From assembly GCA_024760905.1 (NCBI GenBank), contig CM045735.1:10244661-10308660 (forward strand): DNA of 64,000 bases, written 5' to 3'. Below the pieces are notes generated by a model. That model ran no database searches. It was given only the letters and a program-made list of their open reading frames with translations, and was not told the DNA's origin. Positions 1 through 10,644 of the stretch are shown piece after piece. Within the stretch, counting starts at the first letter, position 1, and each line of letters opens with the position of its first letter. Made by a program: the position numbers and the translations under genes. Source of the stretch: Plotosus lineatus. Taxonomy: Eukaryota; Chordata; Actinopteri; Siluriformes; Plotosidae.

Positions 1-244
1 AAAACGACCTCACACATGGCCGCTCTTGAAGGCAGTTCAGCAAAGTTTAATATGATGGAGGTAGAACAAACCAATTGTGAGCAGTAAATGAAAGCACAGC
101 GTGAAAAGCTGGCAATGAGGTTGTAATGAAGGCCGTTCTGAATGGTTACGAAGGGCGTCAACAAAGGGCTGATATACAGTGATATGGGAGGTGGCCTTAA
201 AGTGGGAGTACAGTATTTGTTTAAAACACATACTTGGTCCAAAC

Positions 245-245
<1 letters not shown>
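1..245. other. Unassigned non-coding sequence
   Basis: No recognisable repeat, exon or RNA gene was seen. The short open frame on the minus strand has no family features. Confidence 0.5.
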
Positions 246-307
<62 letters not shown>

Positions 308-342
308 GATAGATAGATAGACAGACAGGCAGGCAGGCAGGC

Positions 343-400
<58 letters not shown>
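246..400. repeat. Compound microsatellite (TG)n-(GATA)n-(CAGG)n
   Basis: An uninterrupted TG tract to about 302 is followed by GATA units with an internal block of CAGG units near 325-343. It directly abuts the SINE that begins at about 401. Confidence 0.95.
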
Positions 401-754
401 CCTGGTGGTAGGGGGCTAGATTATTGATTTAAAGACCAAAGGTCAGGGGTTTGAGCCCCACTATCCTTGGGCTGTTACTGATGCCCCACCCCTCCCCCCA
501 CCCCCACTGCATCTAACTGAGTTTTCAAAAGCCGGCCATGTCTGTCATGTCTGCAGTGAGAGGTTCATGTAAAAGAACCTAACTTGCTAACTTTCGTCAA
601 GAGTAGCTGTATAGCCGTCAATGTGTTACTGCCCTGCAGTGGCCTGGCAAGCTGCCCAGGCTGTATTCTGCCCTCACCATGAGTCAACTGACCTGGGCAT
701 CAGCCTCCACTCAACCCTAATTAGGATTAAGCCGTTCAGTAAATGAATGAATGA

Positions 755-757
<3 letters not shown>
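401..757 (+). mobile_element. SINE type 1b (tRNA-like head, AATG tail), diverged
   Basis: The head has the pol III box-like text TGGTGGTAGGGGGCTAG and GGGTTTGAGCCCC. The body carries the family hallmark GGCCATGTCTGTC and AAAAGAACC. The 3' tail reads CCCTAATTAGGATTAAG and then (AATG)n. More diverged than the copies at 45.3 or 50.6 kb. Confidence 0.8.

Positions 758-758
<1 letters not shown>

Positions 759-813
<55 letters not shown>
759..813. repeat. (AT)n microsatellite
   Basis: AT tract growing out of the (AATG)n tail of the preceding SINE. Confidence 0.95.
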
Positions 814-819
<6 letters not shown>

Positions 820-1004
820 TCTCTCACTTTCTGCGATAACCTCGATCACATACCTGGTCCAAACTTTCACTAAAATCACTGATAGTAAACTCAAGATCAT
901 TCTAGACAAATTGTAGAAAGTTCAGGGTGTACTGTTTACCTTCCTTAAACGCCGTATGGAGCGTCTGCAATGTAAATATCATTTACAAAAATGAGTATAA
1001 CGCA

Positions 1005-1680
1005 GGGAGGCGTGGTAGTGTATAGTGGTCGACATGTCCACCTCAGAACTAGAAGACCTTGTGTTCTCGGCTTGGGCTCAGGATGTGTGTTTCTGTACGG
1101 GGTTTGCGTGTTCTTATGTTGGTTTCATCCAGGAACTCCGATTTCTTCCCTACGGGGCAGTGGTGGTCTAGTGGTATAGGGTGCTGGATCGCTGATCCAA
1201 AGGTTGGGGGTTCGAGTCCCACTCTCCACAAGGTGGCCACTGTCCCCCCCAGTACGACTAACTGGGTTATCAAAGGCGGGCCATGTCTGTCACTGTCTAT
1301 GGTGAGAGGCATGTAAAAGAACCATTGTTGACTTTCGTAAAGAGGAGCTGCAAAGCCGTCAGCGTGTTTCTCTCCCTTGCTAAAAGGGTTGTGACAGGAA
1401 GGGCATCCGACGTAAAAACCTCTGCCAAATCAAACGTGCGAATCAGATGATTCGCTGTGGCGACTCCCAAGTAAAAGGGAAAAAGCCGAAAGGAAGACAG
1501 ACTCCGGTTTCTTCCCACAGTTCAAAGACATGCACATTAGGCTCATTGGCTGTACACGATTGCCGGTAGGGTAGTTATGAAGGTGAATGGTTGTGTGTTC
1601 TGCAATGGACTATTAAACTGTTCAGGGTGTTCCCTGACTTCACCCAGAAATAGATGGAATAGGCACCAGCCTACTGGGCG
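1005..1680 (+). mobile_element. SINE type 2 (HE/DANA-like), split by another SINE
   Basis: Left part 1005-1150 has a GGCGTGGTAGTG head and the TTTCTGTACGGGGTTTGCGTG body; right part 1501-1680 resumes at the ACTCCGGTTTCTTCCC motif and runs to CACCAGCCT. The break is exactly filled by the type 1a SINE, so this copy is the older host. Its 3' end is cut off by a LINE fragment at 1681. Confidence 0.75.
1151..1500 (+). mobile_element. SINE type 1a (RTE-like tail), complete
   Basis: The tRNA-like head has box-A-like TGGTCTAGTGG and box-B-like GGTTCGAGTCC. The body contains GACAGGAAGGGCATCCGACG, and the tail GATTCGCTGTGGCGAC is shared with the 3' end of the RTE LINE at 40.3 kb. A 16-bp target duplication (one mismatch) flanks it at 1135-1150 and 1501-1516, showing insertion into the type 2 SINE. 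Confidence 0.9.
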
Positions 1681-2190
1681 ATGAACTCGCTGGACAGGAC
1701 CATGTGGCGGTCGAGGTATCTGAGCAGACGGACGAAAGCCCGAGTCTTTCACTCCCTTGTGCTCCCTGTCTTGCTCTACTCGAGCGAGACATGGACGCTC
1801 ACGGTTGAGCTTGGACGACGACTGGACTCCTTCGTTCCGACTTCCCTTCGCCGCATCTTCGGATACCGCTGGTGGGACTTTGTTACCAACCGAAAGGTGC
1901 TCAGGAATGCGGGGATGGTAAGAGTAACCTGCTTGATCGGAGACCGTCAGCTGCGCTACTATGGGCACTTGGCGTGTTTCCCGCCTTCGAACCCAGCACA
2001 CCGGATCCTGTGTGTTCAGAATCCTGGGGGCTGGAGCCGATCGCGGGGACGGCCGCGTGTGACGTGGTTGTCGCAACTGAGGGCTGCCCTGCGCAGGCCA
2101 GGAGACGGCTGGATGAGTGGAGGCGGCTGGTGGACGCAGCGAAGTGCCGTCCTGGCGCATGCCCTCATACCTGACCTGACCTGACCTCTC
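1681..2190 (+). pseudogene. 3' fragment of a non-LTR retrotransposon ORF2 (RTE-like)
   Basis: One open frame of 167 codons reads as the part of a LINE protein after the reverse transcriptase palm: RVFHSLVLPVLLYSSETWTL, then LRRIFGYRWWDFV, then QLRYYGHLACFPP and GRPRVTWLSQ. This LLYGSETW...LR.(F/Y)GH pattern is typical of RTE-like C-termini. The catalytic palm is absent, so it cannot be active. It ends at ACCTGACCTGACC, which looks like a short-unit 3' tail. A different family from the LINE at 37-40 kb, because the protein text differs throughout. Its 5' end abuts a SINE at 1680. Clade assignment is inference. Confidence 0.75.
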
Positions 2191-2283
2191 CATGACCCTA
2201 GTTTTTATCTTTTCATCCAAAATGGATCTAGGAAGAGACAAGAAACGCCTGCAAGATTTGGGAGAAAGAACTTATAATAGAAG

Positions 2284-2787
2284 TGAGTTCCGTAAGTGTT
2301 TCTTAACTCCTCCGTGCTGTCCTTAACTATTCCGTAAACGTTCCGTATGTATTCCTTGATTGTTCCGCTTTGTTCCGTGTAATGTTCACGGATGTTTCAC
2401 AGTGTTTCTTTATTGTACCGTATGTATTTTGTGCCTTCCGTGAGTATTCCGTGTTGATCCATACACGAAGGCGACTGTTCCGTAGCCACTTTTAATCATA
2501 CGGATGAGGAGGGAAGACTTGGGATAAGTTACGGAACACTTGCCGTATAAAGGGAAAGATTACGGACCATTTGCGGAAATGATGGAACGTTTACGGAAGG
2601 ACTACGGAACCAAAGGGAACATGTTCAAAAGCACATTCACAGAAGATATTGCTCTGCCGGAAGTTTAGGAAGACTTAAGGAATACATACGGAATAACACG
2701 GAAGATGAGGGAATATTTGTGGAATGTTTGCGGATGACAACATTTTTGCTTCCGTAAGTCTGCCGTGCTCCAGTGAAATGGGGGTAT
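2284..2787. mobile_element. Foldback-like element D, copy 1
   Basis: The left half is rich in TTCCGTA-type words and the right half in TACGGAA-type words, so the element reads roughly as one long imperfect inverted repeat. The right end (2759-2784) is CTGCCGTGCTCCAGTGAAAT plus a G run, the same end as copy 2 at 25.98 kb. The centre (2619-2641) keeps half of the palindrome that is perfect in copy 2. No open frame of note. Superfamily not identified. Confidence 0.65.
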
Positions 2788-2870
2788 AAAACTCCAGGAC
2801 TTGAACCCCGGACCTTCTTGAAGTGATGCGACACGCTAACCACATATACCGCCATGCCGAGATACAAACA
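2788..2870 (-). mobile_element. SINE type 2 head fragment
   Basis: Minus-strand text GAACCCCGGACCTTCTTG and GCTAACCACATATACCGCC matches the inverted head of the HE/DANA-like SINE. It abuts element D, as the second D copy also lies in a SINE of this type. Confidence 0.6.
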
Positions 2871-2881
2871 TAAAAATTTGC

Positions 2882-3265
2882 TTTTTCTTTTCCTTTCAGC
2901 TGTTCCCTTTTAGGGGTTGTGACATCTTCATGGAAATCACATTAATTATTCGCATATTCGATTTGGCATAGGTTTTTACGTCGGGTGCCTTTCCTGACAC
3001 AACCCTTATAGCAAGGGGCAGAAACACGCTGACGGCTATGCAGCTCCTCTTAACAAAAGTCAACAATGGTTCTTTTACATGAACCTCCCACCATAGTTAG
3101 TGAGAGACATGGCCGGCCTTTGATAAGCCAGTGAGCTGCACTGGGGGACAAACATATAAAAATAACAATAACAAATAAATAAATAAAGTTGTATGGGTTC
3201 CAGCCTCCCCGCGACCCTAATTAGGATTAAATGATTCGGAAAATGACTGAATGAATGAATGAATA
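2882..3265 (-). mobile_element. SINE type 1a, head-truncated, plus a tail remnant
   Basis: 2882-3150 is a minus-strand type 1a SINE (CAGCTGTTCCCTTTTAGGGG tail, then TTTTTACGTCGGGTGCC) lacking its tRNA-like head. 3190-3265 is a separate plus-strand 3' tail ending CCCTAATTAGGATTAAATG and (GAAT)n. Confidence 0.75.
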
Positions 3266-3780
3266 AAGTTGTTACATTTACATAACACCTTTCACAGTTC
3301 ATTGGTTGCTTTATATATATAGAGAGAGAGAGGGAGAGAGGGGGAGGCAAAGAGAGGCAGAATAAGCCATAAAAGAGGACGAGTGTCATGGCCCCCTCAC
3401 TCACTGCATTAGCTCTTCCCTTGTAATACAAGGACTACAGTTCCCAGGATGCACGGCGGGCCCTGCAGGCACTATGGAGCACAGCAAAGCTAAACTGCAT
3501 GACAGCACTAATAATCCTGCATGTACAAGAAGTGGGTGAAGGATTGTGTGATCTTATTTGAATTCTGAACCATTTTGAAACTTCTGTGTTTTGATGTTTG
3601 TCTATTTAATGTAACATTTTGAGTTTAAATTGTGCCGTGGATTCCTTGCTTTTTGGTTCTTAAAAAAAAAAAACTCTTTAATTCAGACGTGAAAGTAAAA
3701 GGTTAGACATGAGGGAAATGATTATCTCTGTGATATAAAGGATATCATCAATCTATTTATTCATCCATTAATTTATTTAT
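3266..3780. other. Unassigned non-coding sequence
   Basis: Contains a short (TA)(GA) stretch near 3314-3356 and an A run near 3661. Nothing else recognised. Confidence 0.5.
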
Positions 3781-4236
3781 GGCCTGGAAGGTAGTGCAGT
3801 AGTTAGCACGTCCACATCACAGCAAGAAGGTCCTGGGTTCAATTCCTAGCCTGGGGGTTTCTTTGTGGAGTTTGCATGTTCTTTCCCAGCTTGCGTTAGT
3901 TTACTCTGCTTTCCTCCCACAGGCCAAATACATGTACAGTAGGACCCCATTTTTCACGGGGGTTTGGTTCCGGCCCTTCCCATGGATCAAGAAATTCCGC
4001 AAGTTATTTACCCGGAAGCAAAACCCTATGTAGCATATTGCATGTGCGAATTATAAACGCGGAAGTAAAACCCTGTGTATGATATTACATGCATTAAAAT
4101 ATGCTTTTTAAAAACATTCTATAGACAGTCTTCCTCATTAATACAGTAATATTGCAGTAAAATGTAATAATGATTAAATAAAAACTTTTTAATTTTGTAC
4201 TGTGATAATATTTATTGATAATGTATATAGACACGA

Positions 4237-4270
<34 letters not shown>

Positions 4271-4871
4271 ATTCACTGCATAATGGTGCCCTATTGCAGC
4301 ATAACTTTCCCTTCCTGTATCACATCAAGCAGTTGTACTTTTCATGCAGCGTCTTTTCATGCAGCGTTGTTACCTTTTTCTGGCACTTAGGCTCCTTACC
4401 AAAAGCCAGAGAAGATCCATGGCGTTTGTTTGGGTGGCATCATAAAGCTTAACTGGTCGATAAAAACATACAAAAAATGCACATTGACAACTTGTGCGTG
4501 AATACGGAAAAAAGGGCGTGTACATCATCTGCAACCAATCAGCAGGAGGGAAAAACAAAAGCTCTCAGCCATTAGCTAAAGAATCATGTGCCAGTTACTT
4601 CCGGGTTTGTCAGCAATCCGCGAGTATGTGGGGGCACGAGTGCAAAACCGCGAATGGTCAAGGGCCTACTGTCCAGTAGGTGTATTGACTGTTTCAAATC
4701 ATCCTCAGGTGTAAGTGTGATTATGAATGGTTGTGTGAGTGTCGGCCGTGCAATGGCCTAGCAAGCTGTCCAGTGTGCACCCTCGCCTTCGCCTAGAGTT
4801 GGCTGAAATGGGTGCCACCCTCCCTGGAACCCTAATTATTATTAGGTGGGTCAGAAAATGAATGACTGGAT
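3781..4871 (+). mobile_element. SINE type 2, interrupted by MITE C
   Basis: Head GTTAGCACGTCCACATCACA and body to 3936, then after the MITE the SINE resumes with GTATTGACTGTTTCAAATCA and ends with a CCCTAATTATTATTAGG tail at about 4871. The two halves join to a normal SINE of this family when the MITE is removed. Confidence 0.8.
3937..4671 (-). mobile_element. Tigger-like MITE, family C, copy 1
   Basis: Ends are CAGTAGGACCCCATTTTTCA on the left and ATGGTCAAGGGCCTACTG on the right, an imperfect terminal inverted repeat. TA lies before the left end; the right duplication reads TC, a presumed mutation. CAG...CTG ends with TA target sites fit the pogo/Tigger branch of Tc1/mariner. No transposase frame. 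Contains a short (AT)n at 4240-4266. Confidence 0.75.
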
Positions 4872-4907
4872 GATAATTGATTTATTTTCAGAACTGTTTA
4901 ATCCTAG

Positions 4908-5100
4908 TTCACCCTAATATTCGGAGGCTGGTGCCCATGTCAGCCGACTCTAGATGAAGGCACAGTACATCCTGATTAGATCACCAAACCATTGCAGGGA
5001 GGACAAGCAATCTCCACACATAAACACCCGAGCCTGGGACTCAAACCCATGCCATCTTACTATAAGGCGGATGTGCTAACTACTACTATGCTGTGCTGAT
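4908..5100 (-). mobile_element. SINE type 2, internally deleted
   Basis: Minus-strand tail text GGAGGCTGGTGCCCATGTCA followed by the inverted head GGCGGATGTGCTAACTACTA. The middle is missing. Confidence 0.7.
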
Positions 5101-5877
5101 TACTTATTTGTTTGTTTGTTAACCATCACTCTGCTTATTTTTGTTCACTACAGAAAATTACAGTTTTATTATTATTATTATTATTTTTATTTTTTTTTTA
5201 CACTGATACTATTACTACACTCACTGTAGGCTGTCAGTCTTTGTATTGGCATGGCAACCATGAAGCTCTATCCAGCTGTGAATTCTTTAGGAACTATTTT
5301 TGTTGACGGAGCAAAAATAAATAAAACTATATTTAGCCATAGTGCGTGTGAAATGTCAGTTACACATAAGATATTTTTCTTGTTTATAGAATGGTTGTAT
5401 GAAAGCAATATCACAATCAGTTGCACTAAAATATCTGATATTCAGAACAACAGATCTCTTGCTTGTGCCACGAGGCTTAATTAAAAATGCATAAAGTAAC
5501 TTCATTACGTTGGTACCTCACTCAGTCACTCACTCACTCGCTTCCTGTTCCGCACCCATGATGCACTGAGCCAGTTTCTGCTGTGATGGTTCTACCTGAA
5601 AGGGTGGCAGGCCCCCAGTAGAACCTGTTCTCCAGAACAAATATCCATTCATACTCACATACACACCAGTGAGAAATGTGAGAGGAGAAAGAGGCAGCTC
5701 AGCAAACACGCATGTTTTTGGACTGTGGGAGGAAACCAGAGAGCCCAGATGAAACATGAATTCTCCACATAGCAGCACAAACAAAACACCTTCATAGTGT
5801 GAGGTGTAAGTGTTGACTACTACGTATATTCTAAATATAAATAAAATAGGTTTTATATACGTGGAACTATATGACTA
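5101..5877. other. Mostly unassigned; possible SINE fragment at 5640-5790
   Basis: 5640-5790 contains TTTTTGGACTGTGGGAGGAA, the inverted mid-body word of the type 2 SINEs. The rest, including a (TTA)n run near 5168, is unassigned. Confidence 0.45.
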
Positions 5878-6308
5878 CAGAGATCCCTCACTTTCCGCAG
5901 CTAATGGAGACCGAGCCCCACCAAACACACACCAAGTAGGATCGACCCCCTGACTGACGTATACGTACATGTATATGTGTATATAATATCAATAAATACA
6001 TTTTCAACACTATAAATGCTTATAATAACAATTAAACATTGAAAAACAATGCACAAGATGTAAATAAAATATAAATACACACACATACGCGCACACGTAC
6101 GCACCTCACATAAAAAAATGTAAGTAGTTTTGTTGGGGGGTTTTGGGTTGTTTTTTGTTTTTGTTTGTTTGGGGTTATTTTTTATGCATAATTGGCCTTA
6201 TTTTGCAGCATCTCCATTAACGTTTCCACTATTTTTCCTTAATTTCCTTATTTTTTATTTTTTCGATGAATATTTTTGAAAAACCCACGATGCACTGAGG
6301 GATCACTG
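5878..6308 (+). mobile_element. Tigger-like MITE, family A, copy 1
   Basis: Starts CAGAGATCCCTCACTTTCCG and ends GAGGGATCACTG, with TA on both sides (5876-5877, 6309-6310). About 480 bp is usual for the family; this copy lacks roughly 30 bp of the right end. The interior has the shared words TATACGTACATGTATATGTG and ATATCAATAAATACA. Its open frames are spurious. Confidence 0.85.
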
Positions 6309-6388
6309 TACAAACTTTCATTTTTATTGTACACAGTAAAATCTCCATAAAATTATTTTAGTATCTGCTACACTATAACTTAAGTTGT

Positions 6389-6621
6389 GAGGTGCGCATC
6401 TGCGTGTGCGCGTGTATGCATCTGTATGTGTGTGTATTTATATCTTATGCATTATTTTTAATATTTAATTGTTTTCTAAGCATTTATAGTGTTGAATATG
6501 TATTTATTGATATTATATATACATATACGTCAGTTGGGGGGGGGGTGATCTAACTTTGCGGATTTCGGTGGTTGCGGGGGATCTCGGTTTCAATTAACCA
6601 TGGAAAGTGAGGGGATCCCTG
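6389..6621 (-). mobile_element. Tigger-like MITE, family A, copy 2, truncated
   Basis: Only the half carrying the GTGAGGGGATCCCTG end remains. The TA right after it (6622-6623) is also the target duplication of Tc1 copy 1. Confidence 0.85.
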
Positions 6622-6623
6622 TA

Positions 6624-8222
6624 CAGGTCCTTCTCAAAAAATTAGCATATTGTGATAAAGTTCTTTATTTTCTGTAATGTACTGATAAACATTAGACTTA
6701 TATATATTTTAAATTCATTACACACAACTGAAGTAGTTCAAGCCTTTTATTGTTTTAATATTGACAATTTTGGCAAAAAAGTAAAGAAAAACCAAAATCC
6801 CTATCTCAAAAAATTAGCATATTTCATCCAACCAAAGTGCTTTTAATACAAAAAAAGTCAACCTTCAAATAATTATGTTCAGTTATGCACTCAATACTTG
6901 GTCGGGAATCCTTTTGCAGAAATGACTGCTTCAGTGTGGCGTGGCATGGAGCCAATCAGCCTGTGGCACTGCTGAGGTGTTACGAAGGCCCAGGATGCTT
7001 CGATAGCGGCCTTAAGCTCATCCACAGTGTTGGGTCTGGTGTCTCTCAAACTTTCTCTTCACAATATCCCACAGATTCTCTATGGGCTTCAGGTCAGGAG
7101 AGTTGGCAGGCCAATTGAGCACAGTAATACCATGGTCAGTAAACCATTTAGCAGTGGTTTTGGCACTGTGAGCAGGTGTCAGGTCGTGCTGCTGAAAAAT
7201 GAAAATCTTCATCTCCATAAAGCTTTTCAGCAGATGGAAGCATGAAGTTCTCCAAAATCTCCTGATAGCTAGCTGCATTGACCCCGCCCTTGATAAAACA
7301 CAGTGGACCAACACCAGCAGCTGACATTGCTCCCCAGACCATCACTGACTGTGGGGACTTGACACTGGACTTCAGGCATTTTGGCATTTCCTTCTCCCCA
7401 GTCTTCCTCCAGACTCTGGCACCTTGATTTCCGAATGACATGCAAAATTGCTTTCATCTGAAAAAAGTACTTTGGACCACTGAGCAACAGTCCAGTGCTG
7501 CTTCTCTGTAGCCCAGGTCAGGCGCTTCTGCCTCTGGTTCAAAAGTGGCTTGACCTGGGGAATGCGGCACCTGTAGCCCATTTCCTGTACACGCCTGTGC
7601 ATGGTGGCTCTGGATGTTTCTACTCCAGACTCAGTCCACTGCTTCCACAGGTCCCCCAAGGTCTGGAATCAGCCCTTCTCCACAATCTTCCTCAGGGTCC
7701 GGTGACTTTTTCTGGTTGTGCAGCGTTTTCTGCCACACTTTTTCCTTCCCACAGACGTCCCAATGAGGTGGCTTGATCGAGCACTCTGGGAACAGCCTAT
7801 TCGCTCAGAGATTTCTTTCTGTGTCTTACCCTCTTGCTTGAGGGTGTCAATGATGGCCTTCTGGACAGCAGTCAGGTCGGCAGTCTTACCCATGATTGCG
7901 GTTTTGAGTAATGAACCAGGCTGGGAGTTTTTAAAAGCCTCAGGAATCTTTTGCAGGTGTTTAGAGTTAATTGGTTGATTGAGATGATTAGGTTAATAGC
8001 TCGGTTAGACTACCTGAACATGATATGCTAATTTTTTGAGATTGGAATTTTTGGTTTTCATGAGCTGTATGCCAAAATCATCAGTATTAAAACAATAAAA
8101 GACCTGAAATATTTCAGTTGGTGTGCAATGAATCTAAAATATATGAAAGTTTAATTTTTATCAGTACATTACAGAAAATAATGAACTTTATCACAATATG
8201 CTAACTTTTTGAGAAGGACCTG
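6624..8222 (-). mobile_element. Tc1-like transposon with IR/DR ends, copy 1
   Basis: TA at 6622-6623 and 8223-8224 flank ends CAGGTCCTTCTC...GAGAAGGACCTG. The inverted repeats are about 200 bp and each holds an outer and an inner direct repeat of the word TCTCAAAAAATTAGCATAT (outer about 6633, inner about 6804 on the left). This is the IR/DR arrangement of vertebrate Tc1 elements. Length of about 1.6 kb is normal. The transposase on the minus strand is broken. Confidence 0.95.
6880..7893 (-). pseudogene. Tc1-type transposase, frameshifted (copy 1)
   Basis: Translation of the minus strand from the ATG at 7893 gives MGKTADLTAVQKAIIDTLKQ and the helix-turn-helix text KTQKEISERIGCS of a Tc1 DNA-binding domain. 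Further frames give GDLWKQWTESGV, FSDESN (first catalytic Asp, near 7460), QQHDLTPAHSA (second Asp, near 7180) and PIENLWD (Glu, near 7070). All three DDE residues are present in the DNA, but the protein needs at least three frame changes (near 7670, 7440 and 7200), so no full transposase can be made. The normal enzyme is about 340 residues. Confidence 0.93.
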
Positions 8223-8339
8223 TACTGTATACTAAAATGAGGCTTTTCTGCTTTCGTTTTTGGGGTGCTTCAACTTTTTTTAATCAAAAAAGGATGCATG
8301 AACATGCAACAGGTGCAGAAGAACTGTGTCCAGGCATCT

Positions 8340-8700
8340 CCTTAACACCTTTTTTAAAGTTTTAGCATATGGTGAGGTTCTCTGTGGGAGTAACGAGGAT
8401 GGATAGGATCAGGAATGAGTACATCATAGGGACAGCACATGTAAGATGTTTTGGAGACAAAGTCAGAGAGGCTAGATTGAGATGGTTTGGACATGTACAG
8501 AGGAGGGATAGTGAGTATATTGGTAGCAGGATGCTGAGGTTGGAACTACCAGGCAGAAGGCCTCGAGGAAGACCAAAGAAATGATTCATGAATGTGGTGA
8601 AGGAGGACATGAAGGCAGTTGGTGTAAGAGAAGAAGATGCAGAGGATATCGTGAGATGGAGGCAGATGAACAGCCGAAAGGAAAAGAAGAAGATATTACA
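8340..8700 (+). pseudogene. RTE-type LINE 3' fragment with foreign 5' junction
   Basis: From 8369 the frame reads VRFSVGVTRMDRIRNEYI, AHVRCFGDKVREARLRWFGH and [14 protein letters not shown], the same C-terminus as the LINE at 39-40 kb; a frameshift near 8582 precedes FMNVVKEDMKAVGVREED. It ends in the AGCCGAAAGG tail and a short GAA run. The first 30 bases (8340-8368) are not LINE sequence yet recur beside the fragment at 36.4 kb. Confidence 0.85.
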
Positions 8701-8785
8701 CAGAAATAAAAACATGCAAACTAAAATATCTTTACATGCTTTAACTGAAGGTCATGTTTTCAAGTCGTGGGCTGTGTAGAGTTCA

Positions 8786-9037
8786 CTTGTCCATGCTGTG
8801 ATGCTGTGTTTGTGTGGATTTCCTCTGGGTACCCAGGTTTCCTCCTGCACTCCAAGGACATGCACATCAGGCTAATTGGCGATGCTAAGTTGCCCTAGGT
8901 TGGCCTGTAAGTACAAATGCTTGTATATCGCCTTATGATAGTCGGGCAAGCTGTTCACAGTGTACCCAGCTTTCATCCAGTGTCAACCTCACTACCTTAG
9001 TAGAAGGATTAAATGATTCAGCGAGTGGGTGAGTGTT
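8786..9037 (+). mobile_element. SINE type 2, 5' truncated
   Basis: Words TTTCCTCTGGGTACCCAGG, GACATGCACATCAGGCTAAT and a GATTAAATGATTCAG tail match the family; head missing. Confidence 0.75.
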
Positions 9038-9349
9038 TTACTGATTGCAAAGGCAACTTATGCGAGCTGTATGCGCGCTGTCAGGTGCTGTGTAGCTAAT
9101 GGTGTCTTTTGATCCTACTCATTCAATTAAGGACATGCCACATAGATACACACACAAAAAAAATGCTGATTGCTGACAGTAGCATTCATTGCGATGAAAG
9201 ATTTATCAGATTCTCTTTAGTTATGCAACTTGCAACCCAGAACACAGCACTATGAGATTTTTTTATTGGCGCATCGCACCTTGAGCATGACATCATAGGT
9301 CAATCATGTATGTGCTATCAATCACAGAAAATGTGCATTCTGATTGTGT
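9038..9349. other. Unassigned non-coding sequence
   Basis: Nothing recognised. Confidence 0.5.
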
Positions 9350-9545
9350 TCATTCATTCAGTCATTCATTATCTGAACCGGTGCATCCTATTTAGAGTCA
9401 CAGGGATGCTGGTGATCATTTAAGAAAACTCCGGGTGAGGGCAGAGTACACCCTGAACAGCTCACCAGAACATCGCAGGGTGGAAATACTCTGAAGATTA
9501 ATCAAAACATTCAAACTGATACTTCACTGGTGCACCGTGGTGTTG
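9350..9545 (-). mobile_element. SINE type 2 tail half
   Basis: Inverted (AATG)n tail followed by GAGGGCAGAGTACACCCTGA and CATCGCAGGG. Head half lost or unrecognisable. Confidence 0.65.
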
Positions 9546-9896
9546 TGTTTTGTTTTGTTTTTCCCCCACAGTGAACTGTCCACAGTTCAAGAGTGCAAAC
9601 AAGGTGTCAGTGCCTCAGAGTTGAATAGATGACACCACTGAAGGGTGGAAGGGAGGAAACGGGGACTTATTCTGACCCTGATGATCTTTCTATGAATTTT
9701 CAGAATGTCCTGGAGCACACTCAGTCTTTCTAGAGTTACGTAAAAGCCTTGACGCTGATAAATATACTATGGGACGATTGATTTATTATTCACCTGAGGT
9801 TCATATAGACCTTACACATTTCCAATGAGGATCGTGGTCAAAAAGAGTAAGTGGGAAGTGGGGGAGTTCAACAAAATACAGATGAATGATAGCAGT
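9546..9896. other. Unassigned non-coding sequence
   Basis: Nothing recognised. Confidence 0.5.
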
Positions 9897-10242
9897 CATC
9901 ATTTTCCAAAACACTTTATCTTAGTAGGGTCACAGGAAGGCTGCTGCCTATCTCAGCTGACACTGCATGAAGGTGGGGGTACATCCTGAACAGCTGATTA
10001 GACCATTGCAGAGACGCCACTCACACACCCATTCACACTTCATTCACACATAGAGGCAAATTTGAACAGCCAGTTTGCCTAATGTGTATGTTTCTGCAGG
10101 GTCCCCAACCTTTTTATCACCACAGACCAGCCAGTCAACGCTTGAAAATTTTACCGTGGGCCGGAGGGTGGGGGTGGGGGGTGGGGATAGATTGTTTATA
10201 TTGTAAATATGATTTATTTATATAAAATATTATTATTATTAA

Positions 10243-10578
10243 TGATGTGGTACCTTCTGAGTCGTAGGACGACTCTTGGCGACCCGCCATGAAGGATAAC
10301 GCCTTGATTATCATCTTCATGGAGGTTTTCTTGGCAAGGATAGTGCAGTGGTTTGCCATTGCCTTCTGCACAATGCCAACCTATGGGCAATTTAGAACAG
10401 CCAATGAGCCTACTGTGCATGTTTTTGGACTGTGGGAGGAAACCGGGGTACCCGGAGGAAACCCACGCAAGCACTGGGAGAACATGCAAACTCCACATGG
10501 AAATGTCCAGGCCAGGAATCAAACCCAGGCCTTCTTGCTGTGAGATGGACTGTGCTAACCACTATGCCACCAGTCCAC
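10243..10578 (-). mobile_element. SINE type 2 with alternative tail c
   Basis: Inverted copy with a head ending GTGCTAACCACTATGCC. The 3' tail is not the AATG type but the segment GCCATGAAGGATAACGCC...CTTCATGGAGGTTTTCTTGG, which also ends the SINE at 42.2 kb. Nested in the hAT MITE. Confidence 0.85.
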
Positions 10579-10579
10579 C

Positions 10580-10641
<62 letters not shown>
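10579..10641. repeat. (AAT)n microsatellite
   Basis: Pure AAT units inside the hAT MITE; copy 2 has a matching tract. Confidence 0.95.

Positions 10642-10644
<3 letters not shown>

Noticed and set aside
1151..1230. tRNA gene
   Set aside because: The head has A- and B-box-like words but no complete cloverleaf that I could fold, and it recurs as the start of a SINE with target duplications.
1543..2241. A 232-codon open frame on the minus strand
   Set aside because: Antisense to the LINE 3' fragment, Pro/Arg/Ser-rich, no domain.
8362..8715. Minus-strand open frame at 8.4-8.7 kb
   Set aside because: Antisense to the RTE LINE fragment.
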